64,000 bases of DNA from Caballeronia arvi (GTDB lineage Bacteria; Pseudomonadota; Gammaproteobacteria; Burkholderiales; Burkholderiaceae). Made by a program: the position numbers and the translations under genes. Positions 52,487 to 61,056 of this stretch are shown here, one piece after another (the stretch's first letter is position 1; each line of letters begins with the position of its first letter). The notes under the pieces were generated by a model. It was not told the origin of the DNA and did not search any database. It saw only the letters and a program-made list of their open reading frames with translations. The DNA lies in assembly GCF_001544695.2 (NCBI RefSeq), contig NZ_FCOM02000049.1, forward strand, positions 1-64,000, read 5' to 3'.

Positions 52487-54021
52487 ACACGAACGAACCT
52501 TCGCTGCGCTCGATCGCGCTTGCCGTGCTGGCGTCCTTCGTGATGGCCGGATGCACGGTCGGCCCGGACTTCGAACATCCGAGGAGCGCCGCGCCCGACG
52601 TTTTCGAGCGGACGCAAACAGCGCAGGCGCCGAGCAAGCCCGTGGAAGCGGCCTTCAATCCCGACTGGTGGACGCTCTTCGGCGATCCGACGCTCGACGC
52701 GCTGGAGAAGCGCCTCGCCGATGCGAATCTCGATGTGGCTGCTGCCTCGGCCCGACTGCGTCAGAGCCGTGCCGAACAGCGCGTCGCCGGTGCGGCCGCG
52801 TTGCCGACGATCGGTGGCGCGGCATCGTATAACCGCGAGCGCGGCAGCGAGAACGGCATTCTGTCGCTGCTCGGCGTGACGCCGTCGCAGAGTCAGCCGC
52901 AGTCCGCATCGGGCGACGCGCCGCTCGGCGTATCGGCGATGCCGGGCTCCAAAGGATCACCCGCCTACAACCTGTATCAGGCCGGCTTCGATGCATCGTG
53001 GGAACTCGACATCTGGGGCCGCGTGCGACGCGGCGTCGAAGCCGCGAGCGCACTGACGGATGCATCGTATGAAGACCGCAACGCGGTGCTGCTGTCAGCG
53101 CGCGCCGAGCTCGCGCGCGACTACATCGAATTGCGCGATACGCAGTCGCTGCTCGATATCGCGAAGCAGAACCTCGATATCGCCCGCGATGCGGTGAGGC
53201 TCACGAAGATCCGCGTGCGCGAAGGCGTCACGACGGACCTCGATGTCGCCAACGCATCGGCGCAAATGGAGACCATCGAGAGCCTGATTCCGACGCTCGA
53301 ATCGCATCGCGATACGACCATCAACGCCATCGGCGTATTGCTCGGCGAGCAGCCGGGCGCGCTGCGTAACATGCTGGTCGATGCGCGCGACGTGCCGAAG
53401 CTGCCGGATCAGGTGCCGATCGGATTTGCGTCGGAGCTGGCGCAGCGCAGGCCGGACATCCAGAAGGCCGAAGCGCAGTTGCATGCGGCCACGGCGTCGA
53501 TCGGCATGGCGAAGGCGGACTTCTATCCGCGCATCACGCTCAATGGCAGCGCGGGCCTTCAGAGCCTGCAACTGTCCAGTCTCGCCGAATGGGCGTCGGG
53601 ACAGTTCGTGATCGGACCGTCGATCACGTTTCCGATCTTCGAAGGCGGGCGGCTCAAGGGCACCTTGCAACTGCGCGAGGCGCAGCAACAGGAAGCGGCC
53701 ATCGTCTACAAGCGCACGGTGCTCGAAGCATGGCGCGAAGTGGACGACGCGCTGCTCGTCTACGATGCAGAACAGCGCCGGCACGACAATCTCGCGAACG
53801 TGGTGAACCTGAATCAGCGTGCGCTCGGCATCGCGCAACAGCGTTATAAAGCCGGCGCGCTCGACTATCTCGATGTGCTCAATGTGCAGCGGCAATTGCT
53901 CGACGCGCAAAGCAAGCTGGAGCAAAGCAAGGCGACAGCCGCGGAGAATCTCATCACGTTATGCAAGTCGCTCGGCGGCGGCTGGGAGACGACATTCGGA
54001 GAGCATCAGGCGAGTCGTTGA
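52483..54021 (+). CDS. NodT-family outer-membrane efflux lipoprotein
   Basis: 512 residues. Lipobox MAGC with Cys24, then TVGPDFEHPRSAAPD, which is the standard opening of NodT channels. The two OEP repeats and helical barrel segments (LARDYIELRDTQSLLDIAKQ, QRRPDIQKAEAQLHAATASI) are present. It ends the ABM-MFS-HlyD-NodT operon, overlapping the adaptor gene by four bases (ATGA). A strong bidirectional terminator follows at 54038-54069. Confidence 0.94.
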   Translation: MNTNEPSLRSIALAVLASFVMAGCTVGPDFEHPRSAAPDVFERTQTAQAPSKPVEAAFNPDWWTLFGDPTLDALEKRLADANLDVAAASARLRQSRAEQRVAGAAALPTIGGAASYNRERGSENGILSLLGVTPSQSQPQSASGDAPLGVSAMPGSKGSPAYNLYQAGFDASWELDIWGRVRRGVEAASALTDASYEDRNAVLLSARAELARDYIELRDTQSLLDIAKQNLDIARDAVRLTKIRVREGVTTDLDVANASAQMETIESLIPTLESHRDTTINAIGVLLGEQPGALRNMLVDARDVPKLPDQVPIGFASELAQRRPDIQKAEAQLHAATASIGMAKADFYPRITLNGSAGLQSLQLSSLAEWASGQFVIGPSITFPIFEGGRLKGTLQLREAQQQEAAIVYKRTVLEAWREVDDALLVYDAEQRRHDNLANVVNLNQRALGIAQQRYKAGALDYLDVLNVQRQLLDAQSKLEQSKATAAENLITLCKSLGGGWETTFGEHQASR

Positions 54022-54037
54022 GCGCATGACATGTGAA

Positions 54038-54069
54038 AAGGCCGGAGCGTAGACATACGCTCCGGCCTT
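54038..54069. terminator. Bidirectional rho-independent terminator
   Basis: AAGGCCGGAGCGTA (54038-54051) pairs perfectly with TACGCTCCGGCCTT (54056-54069) around GACA. A TTTT run follows on the plus side and AAAA precedes it on the other, so it can serve both convergent genes (efflux operon and the small protein at 54093). Confidence 0.9.
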
Positions 54070-54092
54070 GCTTTTACGCGCTTTTCTTGCGG

Positions 54093-54293
54093 CTACGCTT
54101 CGACGATCCGCACATCGTAGTCTTCGTCGACGAACGCGACGATGAACTCTTCCGGCATCAGCCACGAGTCGACATCGACGGTATGCGTTGCGATATCGAC
54201 GCGCACCTTCGCGTCGGCGTCGACGGTCTTCATCGCGTGTTCGAGCGTGGCGATGTCGTCGGAGTGAATGGTTTGCTTGACTGAGAATTTCAT
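54093..54293 (-). CDS. Small conserved-looking protein
   Basis: 66 residues, acidic, beginning MKFSVKQTIHSDDIATLEHA and ending FVDEDYDVRIVEA. The pattern (strand, helix, strand-strand) looks like a heavy-metal-associated-type ferredoxin fold, but without the CxxC motif. Not a recognised family. ATG at 54293 is chosen because GGAG lies upstream; the GTG at 54356 would add an unlikely N-terminal piece. Stands alone between two efflux operons. Confidence 0.6.
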   Translation of the reverse strand: MKFSVKQTIHSDDIATLEHAMKTVDADAKVRVDIATHTVDVDSWLMPEEFIVAFVDEDYDVRIVEA

Positions 54294-54414
54294 TTGATTG
54301 CTCCAGTAATGAAGGTCTTCAAATCGAATGTAGGCGCTTTCATTCGAGATTTGCACACCCGCGTCCGATGAACAGTCTTGCGCCGCGGGTACAAATACAC
54401 ATGCGGCGTATCGT

Positions 54415-55968
54415 TCAGTGACCGCCCGCGCCCGCCGATCCTGCGCCCGCGCCCTTACCCGGCTTCGTCAGCCAGACGAGCGGCACGATCGCGATGAAGA
54501 TCACCGCGGAAAGCCAGAAGATGTCGTTGAGGCCGAGCATCGCGGCCTGCGTCGTCAACGATCGCTCAAAGAACGCGAGCGCCTGCGAAGAGCTGCCGCC
54601 GAGTGTGTCCTGAATCGCACCGAGCGCGCCGACGAAGGTCGGGTTATGCACGCTCGCCTGTTCGACGAGTTGCGAATGATGAAGAATGGTGCGGTCGTTC
54701 CAGCCCGTCGCCGCGAGCGATGTGCCGACCGCGCCCGCGAACACGCGCACGAAGTTCGACAGGCCCGCCGCCGCCGGAATCCTCGCGGGCGGCAAGCCGG
54801 ACAGAATGATCGCCGTCAGCGGCACGAAGAAGAGCGCGGTCGGTATGCCTTGCAGCAGCGTCGGGACCACGAGCGTATAAGTGTCCACGCCGGTCGTATA
54901 GTGCGAGCGCATGAAGAACACGGCGGCGAATCCGAAGAACGCAAGCGTCGCGAGCACACGAGCGTCCGATCGCGGCATGATCTTGCCCATGACCGGCGCG
55001 AGTATCACGGCGAAGATGCCGAGCGGCGCGGTCGCGAGACCGGCATCGACGGAACGGTAGCCGAGATATCCCTGCATCCACTGCGGCAACAACACGAGGT
55101 TCGAGAAGAACACCGCATACGCGACCGATATCGCCACCGTTCCGCCGAGAAAATTGCGCTGCAGGAAAAGCTTGATATCGACCACGGGGTTCGTTTCGGT
55201 CAGTTCCCAGATCAGGAAGAACACGAAGCTGACGAGCGCAAAGATTCCCAATGCGACGATCACCGGCGAATTGAACCAGTCGAGGTCCTTGCCCTTGTCG
55301 AGCATGATCTGCAACGACGCGACCCACGCAATCAGCGACAACAACCCGATCTTGTCGATCGGCACGCGTTTCACCGGCGTTTCGCGCTCGCGATAGATCG
55401 CCCACGTCACGCCCGCGGCGAACAGGCCGACCGGAATGTTGATGTAGAAGATCCACGACCACGAATAGCTGTCCGTGATCCAGCCGCCGAGCGCGGGGCC
55501 CGCGATGGGTCCGACGGTCGCGGTCATCGCCCAGAGTGCGAGCGCGGTCGAGCTTTTCTCCTTCGGATAGGACGCGAGCAGAATGGCCTGCGACATCGGA
55601 ATCAGCGGGCCGGCCACCGCGCCCTGCAAGATGCGTGCGGCGAGCAGCACCGGCAGATTCGGCGCGATGCCGCACAGCCACGATGACACCACGAAGAGCA
55701 GGATCGACCAGACGAACAGCCTGATCTGCCCGAGGCGCTGCGTGAGCCAGCCGGTCAGTGGAATCGAGATCGCGTTGGCGGCGGCGAAGAGCGTGATGAC
55801 CCACGTGCCCTCGTCGACCGACACGCCGAGATTGCCCGCGATGGTTGGAATCGCGACATTGGCGATCGACGAGTCGAGCACGTTCATGAACGTCGCGAGC
55901 GCGACGGCGATGGTCGCCAGCACGAGTTTGCCGCCATGCAACGGCGCGGGTTGAGCGGTCGGGTTCAT
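54415..55968 (-). CDS. MFS efflux transporter, DHA2 family (EmrB-like)
   Basis: 517 residues, about 14 helices. Classical EmrB motifs: LDSSIANVAIPTIAGNLGVS in helix 1, EGTWVITLFAAANAISIPLT, RILQGAVAGPLIPMSQAILL and VGPIAGPALGGWITDSYSWS (motif C). Last gene of the MarR-linked operon OMF-HlyD-MFS. A dyad at 55992-56006 lies just upstream of its start. The C-terminus is Gly/Ala-rich and probably unstructured. Confidence 0.94.
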   Translation of the reverse strand: MNPTAQPAPLHGGKLVLATIAVALATFMNVLDSSIANVAIPTIAGNLGVSVDEGTWVITLFAAANAISIPLTGWLTQRLGQIRLFVWSILLFVVSSWLCGIAPNLPVLLAARILQGAVAGPLIPMSQAILLASYPKEKSSTALALWAMTATVGPIAGPALGGWITDSYSWSWIFYINIPVGLFAAGVTWAIYRERETPVKRVPIDKIGLLSLIAWVASLQIMLDKGKDLDWFNSPVIVALGIFALVSFVFFLIWELTETNPVVDIKLFLQRNFLGGTVAISVAYAVFFSNLVLLPQWMQGYLGYRSVDAGLATAPLGIFAVILAPVMGKIMPRSDARVLATLAFFGFAAVFFMRSHYTTGVDTYTLVVPTLLQGIPTALFFVPLTAIILSGLPPARIPAAAGLSNFVRVFAGAVGTSLAATGWNDRTILHHSQLVEQASVHNPTFVGALGAIQDTLGGSSSQALAFFERSLTTQAAMLGLNDIFWLSAVIFIAIVPLVWLTKPGKGAGAGSAGAGGH

Positions 55969-55991
55969 TGCATCACCTGTATTGTCTGTTG

Positions 55992-56006
55992 CTGACGTGT
56001 CAGATA
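55992..56006. promoter_or_regulatory. Dyad repeated upstream of two genes of the MarR-linked efflux operon (copy 1)
   Basis: CTGACGTGTCAGATA contains CTGAC-GT-GTCAG. It lies 24 bp upstream of the MFS start. Very similar CTGACCTATCAGATA occurs at 58735-58749 upstream of the outer-membrane gene; similarity continues for about 12 more bases (GGA.GAAA). Candidate MarR operator or translation-control site. Confidence 0.5.
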
Positions 56007-56028
56007 GTTGGATGAAAGAAAGCGCGCA

Positions 56029-57222
56029 TCAGTGTTTCGGCACGTTCTCCGCGACGATTCGTTCGATCTCCGCATTCGCTTCTTCGCCGTAGTGGCTGAA
56101 AACATCCGTGCGATACGAAGTAGTCGATGCCGCGCCGAGTTGCGTGCCCGACTGATCGCGCGTCTCGACTTCCACGTTCATCGACAGCCCGATGCGCAGT
56201 GGATGCGCGTCCAGTTCGCGCCGATCGAGACGGATGCGCACGGGCAAACGCTGCACGACCTTGATCCAGTTGCCCGTGGCATTCTGCGCGGGCAGCACGG
56301 CGAAGGCCGCGCCCGTGCCTGCCGAGAATCCTTCGACATGGCCGTGGTACTTCACCTTCGCGCCGTATGCGTCGGCGGTGAGCATGACCGGCTGGCCGAT
56401 GCGCATGTGCGCGAGCTGCACTTCCTTGAAGTTGGCGTCGACCCAGACGCCGTCGAGCGGCACGATCGCCATCAGCGGCGTGCCCGGCGCGACGCGTTGC
56501 CCGACCTGCACCGAGCGGCGCGCGACGTAGCCCGTCACCGGCGCGGGCAGCGTGTTGCGCGCATCGTCGAGCCAGGCGTCGCGCACTTTCGCGGCTGCCG
56601 CCTGCACGTTCGGATGACGTTCGACCGACGTTCGATCGGTCAGCGCGTGATTCGCCTCGGATTGCTGGCGCACCGCATCGAGCGCGGCCTGCGCGGCGCT
56701 CACGGCATCGCGCGCATGGGCGATGTCTTCGCCCGACACCGCGCCCGTTTCCGCGATCGTCATGCGGCGCTTCAGGTCCGACTGCGCGCGTATCAGATCG
56801 GACTGGCGTTGCGCGACCGTCGCCGCGTAGTACGCGTTGTTCACGTACAGGCTGCTCACTTGCCGCACCGCCTGCGCGAGATTCGCTTCGGCGTTGGCGA
56901 GTGCGACTTTTGCATCGGCGGTGTCGAGCGTGACGACGGGCGCGCCCTGATGCACGATCTGCGTGTCATCGGCGTTCACGGCGATCACCGTGCCGCTGAC
57001 TTCGGGCGTCAGTTGTACAAGATTGCCGCTCACATAGGCGTCGTCGGTCGATTCGAAAAATCGGCCCGTCGTGTAGTAATAGCCGCCCCACCCCGCGCCG
57101 CCGATCAGGATCGACGCCGCGAGCAGCGAGAGCAGGAGTTTGCGTTTTCTGCGCGGTTTGTCTTTTACTTCGGATTCCGATTTATTCGCGTCGGTACGTT
57201 CGGTAGTGATGGTGTCGCTCAT
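56029..57222 (-). CDS. HlyD-family adaptor, EmrA-like
   Basis: 397 residues. N-terminal cytosolic Lys/Arg-rich tail, one helix (KLLLSLLAASILIGGAGWGG), then STDDAYVSGNLVQLTPEVSG with lipoyl half-motif, coiled coil, and YVARRSVQVGQRVAPGTPLM. EmrA type for a DHA2 pump. ATG at 57222 is supported by GGAG upstream; the TTG at 57240 is less likely. It lies between the outer-membrane gene and the pump gene, 27 bp after the former's stop. Confidence 0.92.
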   Translation of the reverse strand: MSDTITTERTDANKSESEVKDKPRRKRKLLLSLLAASILIGGAGWGGYYYTTGRFFESTDDAYVSGNLVQLTPEVSGTVIAVNADDTQIVHQGAPVVTLDTADAKVALANAEANLAQAVRQVSSLYVNNAYYAATVAQRQSDLIRAQSDLKRRMTIAETGAVSGEDIAHARDAVSAAQAALDAVRQQSEANHALTDRTSVERHPNVQAAAAKVRDAWLDDARNTLPAPVTGYVARRSVQVGQRVAPGTPLMAIVPLDGVWVDANFKEVQLAHMRIGQPVMLTADAYGAKVKYHGHVEGFSAGTGAAFAVLPAQNATGNWIKVVQRLPVRIRLDRRELDAHPLRIGLSMNVEVETRDQSGTQLGAASTTSYRTDVFSHYGEEANAEIERIVAENVPKH

Positions 57223-57249
57223 TTCAGTGCTCCGGTTCAATGACGTCGA

Positions 57250-58677
57250 TCAACGTGCGGCGAGCGCATCGGCTGAGGTATCCGTGTAGCCGCCGCCCAA
57301 CGCAGCCGCGAGCGCGATCTGCTGATCGCGCCGGTCCATTTTCAGATTCGCGACCGCGCGTTCCGCCGCGAGCGCATTGGTCTCTGCGTTCAGCACCGTC
57401 AGCTGATTCGTGAGCCCCGCGCGGTACTGCGTGAGCGCCAACCGCTGCGCGCTGTGCGCCGCATCTTCGGCGATGTTCGCGTCGACGAGCTGCGCATCGG
57501 TCGAGCGGATCTGCGAGAGCTGCGTGGCGACGTCGGAGAGTGCGGTGACGAGCGTCTGGTTGTAGGTCGCGACCGCGTAGTCGAAATCGGCATAGCGGCC
57601 TTTCAGTTGAGCGCGCAGCGCGCCGCCGTCGAAGATCGGCAGATGGATCGCCGAACCCGCGGACATCGTGCGGCTCGCCGCCGTCAACAGGCGGCCAAAG
57701 CCGAACGCATCGAGCCCGAGCGATGCGCTCAGATTGATGTCGGGATAGAACTCGGCCTTCGCTTCCTTGATGTCGTGCGTCATCGAATCGACGCGCCAGC
57801 GCGCCGCGACGATATCCGGGCGACGGCTCACGAGATCGGCGGGAAGATTGCCGGGCAGACGCACTTCATCGCCGACACCGAGTTGCGGACGCGCGATCGA
57901 CAGCCCGCGATCCGGGCCTTTGCCGAGCAGCGCCGCGATCTGATAGCGCGTTGCGAGAATGCGTCCATCGAGCGACGAAAGGGTCGCACGGCTCGATGCG
58001 AGATCGGCCTCGGCGGTCTTGCGTTCCACTTCGGTATCGAGCCCGTTGGCGATGCGGCCCGCCGTGATGCGCACGATGTGTGCGCGCTCATCGACCTCGT
58101 TCTGCGCGATATCGCGCAACGCGTAAAGCCGAGCAAGCTGGTTGTAGGTCCGCGCGATGGACGTATCGAGCGCGAGCCGCACCGCTTCGGCATCGGCCCT
58201 GCTCGCCTGCACTTGCGAGACGGCGGCGCTGAGCGCCTCGCGATTCTTGCCCCACAAATCGAGCTCGTAGGACGCCGACAGAAGCCCTTTGTTCTCCGAC
58301 TGCCACGAGCCGGCATAAGGCGGCGGCACGAGCGCGTTCTCGGAGTAGCGCTGGCGCGTGTACGAATACGACGCGCCGACTTGCGGCATTGTGTTCGCCT
58401 TCGCGGTTTCGCTATACGCCGACGCCGCCGCGATACGGGCGCGCGCCTGTTCGAGCGTCGGGCTCCCGGCGAGCGCCTCGTCGAGCAGCGCGTGCAATTG
58501 CGCATCGCCGAACTGATCGGCCCAGTCGGGCGCGGGCCAGCGGCCTTCACCGGCAGGAAGGCTCTGCTGCGTCTCATAGCTTTGCGGCTGCGCGATTTGC
58601 TTGTCGCTATGAATGCCGGCGTAATTCGCGCACGCGGACAGCACCGCGGCGAACATCAGGGTAATGCCGGTTCTCAT
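57250..58677 (-). CDS. NodT-family outer-membrane efflux lipoprotein
   Basis: 475 residues from the ATG at 58677. Lipobox LSAC with Cys16, then the mature part. OEP repeats (LLDEALAGSPTLEQARARIA, LVSRRPDIVAARWRVDSMTH) mark a TolC-like channel. An upstream in-frame GTG at 58731 is a possible start, but it sits four bases from a repeated dyad (58735-58749). First gene of the OMF-HlyD-MFS operon, 114 bp downstream of marR in the same direction. Confidence 0.92.
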   Translation of the reverse strand: MRTGITLMFAAVLSACANYAGIHSDKQIAQPQSYETQQSLPAGEGRWPAPDWADQFGDAQLHALLDEALAGSPTLEQARARIAAASAYSETAKANTMPQVGASYSYTRQRYSENALVPPPYAGSWQSENKGLLSASYELDLWGKNREALSAAVSQVQASRADAEAVRLALDTSIARTYNQLARLYALRDIAQNEVDERAHIVRITAGRIANGLDTEVERKTAEADLASSRATLSSLDGRILATRYQIAALLGKGPDRGLSIARPQLGVGDEVRLPGNLPADLVSRRPDIVAARWRVDSMTHDIKEAKAEFYPDINLSASLGLDAFGFGRLLTAASRTMSAGSAIHLPIFDGGALRAQLKGRYADFDYAVATYNQTLVTALSDVATQLSQIRSTDAQLVDANIAEDAAHSAQRLALTQYRAGLTNQLTVLNAETNALAAERAVANLKMDRRDQQIALAAALGGGYTDTSADALAAR

Positions 58678-58734
58678 GAGACGCGAACCGAACGTGCCGG
58701 GTCCGGTCACAAATTTAGATTGCTTTTTCACTTT

Positions 58735-58749
58735 CTGACCTATCAGATA
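58735..58749. promoter_or_regulatory. Dyad repeated in the MarR-linked efflux operon (copy 2)
   Basis: CTGACCTATCAGATA, matching copy 1 at 55992-56006 at 12 of 15 bases with the similarity continuing outward (ATGGACGAAAA against TTGGATGAAAG). TCTGA-N4-TCAGA is the dyad as read on the minus strand. Lies 58 bp upstream of the ATG at 58677. Confidence 0.5.
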
Positions 58750-58791
58750 AATGGACGAAAAAATTGCGCGAACGTTTCGTGCGCCGCGCAA

Positions 58792-59229
58792 TCAGTCTTC
58801 GAGGAACTTGTTCAGCAGCCGGAGGAATTCCTTGAACTCGCTTCTGTTGAACTTTCTCAGGCGGCCGTTCAGCACGACCGGCACGATATGCGGCAATTCC
58901 TGGGCGACTTTTTCACCCTCGCGAGTCAGCGTCAGATTGACGACACGGCGGTCTTCAAGACTGCGCGCGCGTTGCAGCAGGCCTTTTGCTTCGAGCTTGT
59001 CGAGCATGCGCGTCATCAGGCCCGTATCGATGCCGAGCAGTTTCGACAACTCAAAAGGCGTCTGGGTGACGCCGCCGCGCATGGACAGGAGAATGCCCAT
59101 CTGCTGAGTGGTGATGTCGAGGTCTTTCAGCGATGCGTCCAGTTCGGCGACGAGAAGGTTGCGCGCCTTATTGATCGCGAAGCCGACGCTTTCCGTCAGA
59201 GTGAAGCTTTCAGGGGTGTAGTGATCCAC
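58792..59229 (-). CDS. MarR-family transcriptional regulator
   Basis: 145 residues from the GTG at 59229. Helices and wing: ITTQQMGILLSMRGGVTQTP, FELSKLLGIDTGLMTRMLDK, KLEAKGLLQRARSLEDRRVV and NLTLTREGEKVAQ. This is the complete MarR winged helix with the D-x-R wing. The ATG at 59256 is the alternative start, but it lacks a ribosome site, whereas GGAG lies six bases before the GTG. It precedes an efflux operon in the same direction; a repressor released by the exported compound is the standard scenario. Confidence 0.9.
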   Translation of the reverse strand: MDHYTPESFTLTESVGFAINKARNLLVAELDASLKDLDITTQQMGILLSMRGGVTQTPFELSKLLGIDTGLMTRMLDKLEAKGLLQRARSLEDRRVVNLTLTREGEKVAQELPHIVPVVLNGRLRKFNRSEFKEFLRLLNKFLED

Positions 59230-59263
59230 GTCTTTCTCCAGCGTAGGGAGTGGCATGGACGTA

Positions 59264-59291
59264 AATTTACTGCAAAGTCAGAATTTGTCAA
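59264..59291 (-). promoter_or_regulatory. Sigma-70 promoter of marR
   Basis: On the minus strand TTGACA (59291-59286) is perfect for -35. TAAATT (59269-59264) fits -10 at 4 of 6 positions with a 16-base spacer. Predicted start near 59257 gives a 28-nt leader to the GTG at 59229. CTGAC also occurs between the two boxes. Confidence 0.6.
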
Positions 59292-59491
59292 TGTCTATTT
59301 TCGGCGCGATCGTGCGGAACATCGCTGCAGCGCTCCACGGGTCGTCTCGTCGACCACGTCTGATAACATGGCGGGAAAGAAGAACTGCTGAATAACCCTA
59401 GTACATGATCGCCTCATCCACAGTAAACTCCTTGGGCGCCTGTCGTTTTCGTGAATAAGCACTCCCGTGCAGTTAAAAGGGTAAAACATTC

Positions 59492-60472
59492 ATGTCCGCA
59501 CCGCCGAAGATCAGTGTTCTTGTGCCTGTGTACAAAGTTGAGCCGTATATCGAAGAGTGTCTCGACTCGTTACTGTCACAAACCTCCACCGATTTCGAGA
59601 TTATTGCCGTCGACGATAGCAGTCCTGACAGATCGGGCGAAATGACCTTGCGCATCCTCGAAGAGCAAAGCAGGATTCGATGGCAGTTCATTAAAAACCC
59701 CGTAAACAAAGGGCTCGCCGAGACCCGCAGGGTTGCGGCGCTCGCAGCCCGAGGCGAGTACGTACTGTGCGTCGACAGCGATGACCACGTGCATCACGAT
59801 CTCGTGCGCAGGGTCATCGAAGAGGCGGAAAAGCATCATGCGGATGTCGTGATCTTTGCTGCGGAGAACATCAGTCCTGAAGGTAAGATCAATTATCGCG
59901 TTGAGGCCGGCGACGCCATCATGAGCGGCGTGGAGGCAGTCGAAAAGATTCTCGATTTGTCGATGCAGGCTTATTGCTTCAACAAACTCGTGCGCCGGTC
60001 CATATTCCTCGCCATAGAGCATCCGTCCGGACTGATCTACGAAGATATCTGCGTGTCGGTGCAGACGCTCGGCAAATCGAACGTCGTGCGCCTCATGCCC
60101 GACACCTTGTACTCGTACATGTATCGCGAATCGGGAATTTCGACACGCTTCAATCCGAAGATCGTCGACATTTTTGCCATCATGGATCGTGTTGAGAGAA
60201 GCACGGCGTCCATGCCGATTCGCAATTACCGCAAACTTTTGTTCAGACTGAAATATGTCTATGGTTATCGGACGATTGCGTTTCAGGCTGCGACCAAGGC
60301 GCCGACGTATCGACTGGCCAAGCCCATTCTCGACAGCGTTGCAGAAAGGCTGCGTCTGACGCATTTGCTTGGCATGTATTCGGATCATCGGCCGAAACTG
60401 TCTTTCGTGATGGCGATGCTCAAAATCCATCCGTGGCTTTTCTACTGCTTCGTGCGACGCTTCGGCCGATAA
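59492..60472 (+). CDS. Glycosyltransferase, family 2 (GT-A)
   Basis: 326 residues. MSAPPKISVLVPVYKVEPYI start, VDDSSPDRSGEMT, the acceptor/metal DxD motif in CVDSDDHVHHDLV, and YEDICVSVQT (ED motif). A soluble or membrane-associated enzyme that adds a sugar in making a surface polysaccharide. There is no further polysaccharide gene directly adjacent. Composition is less GC-rich than in the efflux genes before it, which may point to transfer. Divergent from marR. Confidence 0.87.
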   Translation: MSAPPKISVLVPVYKVEPYIEECLDSLLSQTSTDFEIIAVDDSSPDRSGEMTLRILEEQSRIRWQFIKNPVNKGLAETRRVAALAARGEYVLCVDSDDHVHHDLVRRVIEEAEKHHADVVIFAAENISPEGKINYRVEAGDAIMSGVEAVEKILDLSMQAYCFNKLVRRSIFLAIEHPSGLIYEDICVSVQTLGKSNVVRLMPDTLYSYMYRESGISTRFNPKIVDIFAIMDRVERSTASMPIRNYRKLLFRLKYVYGYRTIAFQAATKAPTYRLAKPILDSVAERLRLTHLLGMYSDHRPKLSFVMAMLKIHPWLFYCFVRRFGR

Positions 60473-61056
60473 TCATCAGCTTTCCTTTTATTCGTTTCGA
60501 CCCTTCATGCTTTCCACTGATGATTGAGTAAGTTTTGCTGTCGCATTCTGGCCGCATGGTCTTTTTTGCTGTCACAGACGTTTACATTCATCTCATAAGA
60601 CGATAACCTTGCGTCCGTTGTCTGGTTTTCGGCAACGGTTGCCGGTGCAGTGTCAGGGAGTCGAAATAATCCGCACTTCTGACCGCCAACGCAAACGTTT
60701 CCTTTTCTTCTGACGACTCCGCCTTCGAACTGAGCTCGTTCGTCATTTCGTAGGCCCAAACGGGCGAACACAGTTGTTTGCTCGACTCCGCCATCCAGCG
60801 CTTGCCGTGTTGCGCGCTGGACCTTATCAGCGAATCCGTGCCGTTCTGGTTAGCGTGCAGCGCCTCGATTTTGGCGTCGCGTAGCCGGCCTTGTCTTGCA
60901 CATGTCGTTCGGATGACTAATCAATGCCATTTCGACGACACCACGGATCAGCGTGACGCCGACGTTACTATGTTGGCTCTCACATCGCCTGGAAGGTCCT
61001 TCAGCGTGCCAGAAACTCACGAGCATTGCGCCCATATATTAGCAATGCTAAACGCA
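60473..61056. other. Intergenic region before the glycoside hydrolase
   Basis: 584 bases without a gene I can support. Composition is lower in GC than the surroundings. Small ORFs on the minus strand (60588-60794 and 60505-60771, 68 and 88 codons) exist but show no recognisable family and overlap each other in different frames. CAGCGTGCCAG and similar short dyads are not convincing. Probably a regulatory region, possibly with decayed sequence. Confidence 0.35.

Noticed and set aside
57454..59391. Plus-strand ORF of 645 codons opposite the NodT and MarR genes
   Set aside because: Arg/Glu-rich antisense frame with no recognisable domain; the opposite strand encodes two well-supported genes.
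60505..60794. Two small minus-strand ORFs before the glycoside hydrolase
   Set aside because: They overlap each other in different frames, have no ribosome site or recognised family, and may be chance.
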